DNA of 6,210 bases from Gammaproteobacteria bacterium (GTDB lineage Bacteria > Pseudomonadota > Gammaproteobacteria > Pseudomonadales > Porticoccaceae): assembly GCA_006227015.1 (NCBI GenBank), contig SBGI01000098.1:1-6210 (forward strand), written 5' to 3'. The notes beneath the pieces are model-generated. The model was not told the origin of the DNA. It saw only the letters and a program-made list of their open reading frames with translations, and searched no databases. Position numbers and translations under genes: made by a program. Shown one piece after another: positions 6,064 to 6,210 of this stretch (position 1 is the first letter of the stretch; every line of letters starts with the position of its first letter).

Positions 6064-6210
6064 TTAATTCGTGTGGACTTCAACTTCTTGGATAAGTTCA
6101 ACCATCGACATCCCCAGCGCTTTAGACAGGTTTTCGATAGTTGTGATGGTAGGTTGTTGCTTGTTCCCCTCAATTAAAGATATTGAGCGCATGGACAATC
6201 CTGCTTCGAA
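6064..6210 (-). CDS. XRE (Cro/CI) type helix-turn-helix regulator, C-terminal part (partial)
   Basis: The minus strand is open from the window's last base to TAA at 6064-6066, giving 48 residues that lack the N-terminus. The fragment begins FEAGLSMRSISLIEGNKQ, the second and recognition helices of the domain with the usual GLS and IE-G pattern. It continues with PTITTIENLSKALGMSM, helices four and five, and ends in a short acidic tail without any further domain. Such single-domain proteins are DNA-binding repressors or activators, often of their own gene, in phages, toxin-antitoxin pairs and chromosomal operons. It lies upstream of pqqA on the same strand, separated by 274 bases. Control of pqq is possible but not shown. 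The start lies outside the window. Confidence 0.88.
   Translation of the reverse strand, partial: FEAGLSMRSISLIEGNKQQPTITTIENLSKALGMSMVELIQEVEVHTN

Noticed and set aside
5961..6173. 70-residue open frame on the minus strand overlapping the XRE gene
   Set aside because: The frame that matches the XRE family is a different one. This frame runs through the regulator's stop and into the non-coding leader.
674..6210. Insertion sequence or integrative element bounded by the XRE repeats
   Set aside because: No transposase or integrase is in the window and no target-site duplication is visible. At about 78% identity the repeats are too diverged to be the ends of a recent element.

Overview
The window is bacterial, most likely from a gammaproteobacterium. 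The basis is the pqqABCDE gene order, the close match of each Pqq protein to gammaproteobacterial forms as I remember them, and a moderately GC-rich codon use dominated by CTG and GGC. I cannot name a genus. The core is a complete pyrroloquinoline quinone (PQQ) biosynthesis operon on the minus strand, running right to left: pqqA (a 23-residue precursor peptide, 5718-5789), pqqB (4662-5582), pqqC (3862-4629), pqqD (3578-3865) and pqqE (2413-3603). PqqD hands PqqA to the radical SAM enzyme PqqE, which cross-links Glu15 to Tyr19. A protease not encoded here releases the linked pair, PqqB hydroxylates the tyrosine part, and PqqC does the last ring closure and oxidation. No pqqF/pqqG-type protease or PQQ-dependent dehydrogenase lies in the window.

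Left of the operon, a plus-strand gene for a 14-helix drug:H+ antiporter-type MFS transporter (DHA2/EmrB-QacA type) converges on pqqE, with only 27 bases between the two stop codons. It has no ATG start. The TTG at 958, behind a good Shine-Dalgarno sequence, is the best start. Further left, a gene for a 123-residue unrecognised protein (235-606) has a Cys/His cluster likely to bind zinc and a coiled-coil tail. It lies behind a 7-bp inverted repeat. The first 130 bases hold the edge of another gene whose strand is uncertain.

Two related pieces of a Cro/CI (XRE) type helix-turn-helix regulator flank the whole MFS-pqq block in the same (minus) orientation. At the right edge is the intact C-terminal part of a gene that continues beyond the window (6064-6210). 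At 674-766 is a degenerate remnant with about 78% nucleotide identity over 26 codons, cut short by a stop codon. Both pieces are followed by an inverted repeat a few bases past the stop. This suggests an old duplication or rearrangement around the pqq locus.

The non-coding DNA around pqqA is rich in structure: a perfect 7-bp hairpin just ahead of its ribosome binding site, a three-part set of mutually exclusive short stems before that, a strong GC hairpin between pqqA and pqqB, and a 9-bp direct repeat on either side of pqqA. These could give separate control of pqqA and of the downstream enzyme genes. The Pqq enzymes look ordinary. I see no clear new system; the points most worth a second look are the pqqA leader, the paired XRE fragments, the linked MFS gene and the small Cys/His protein.
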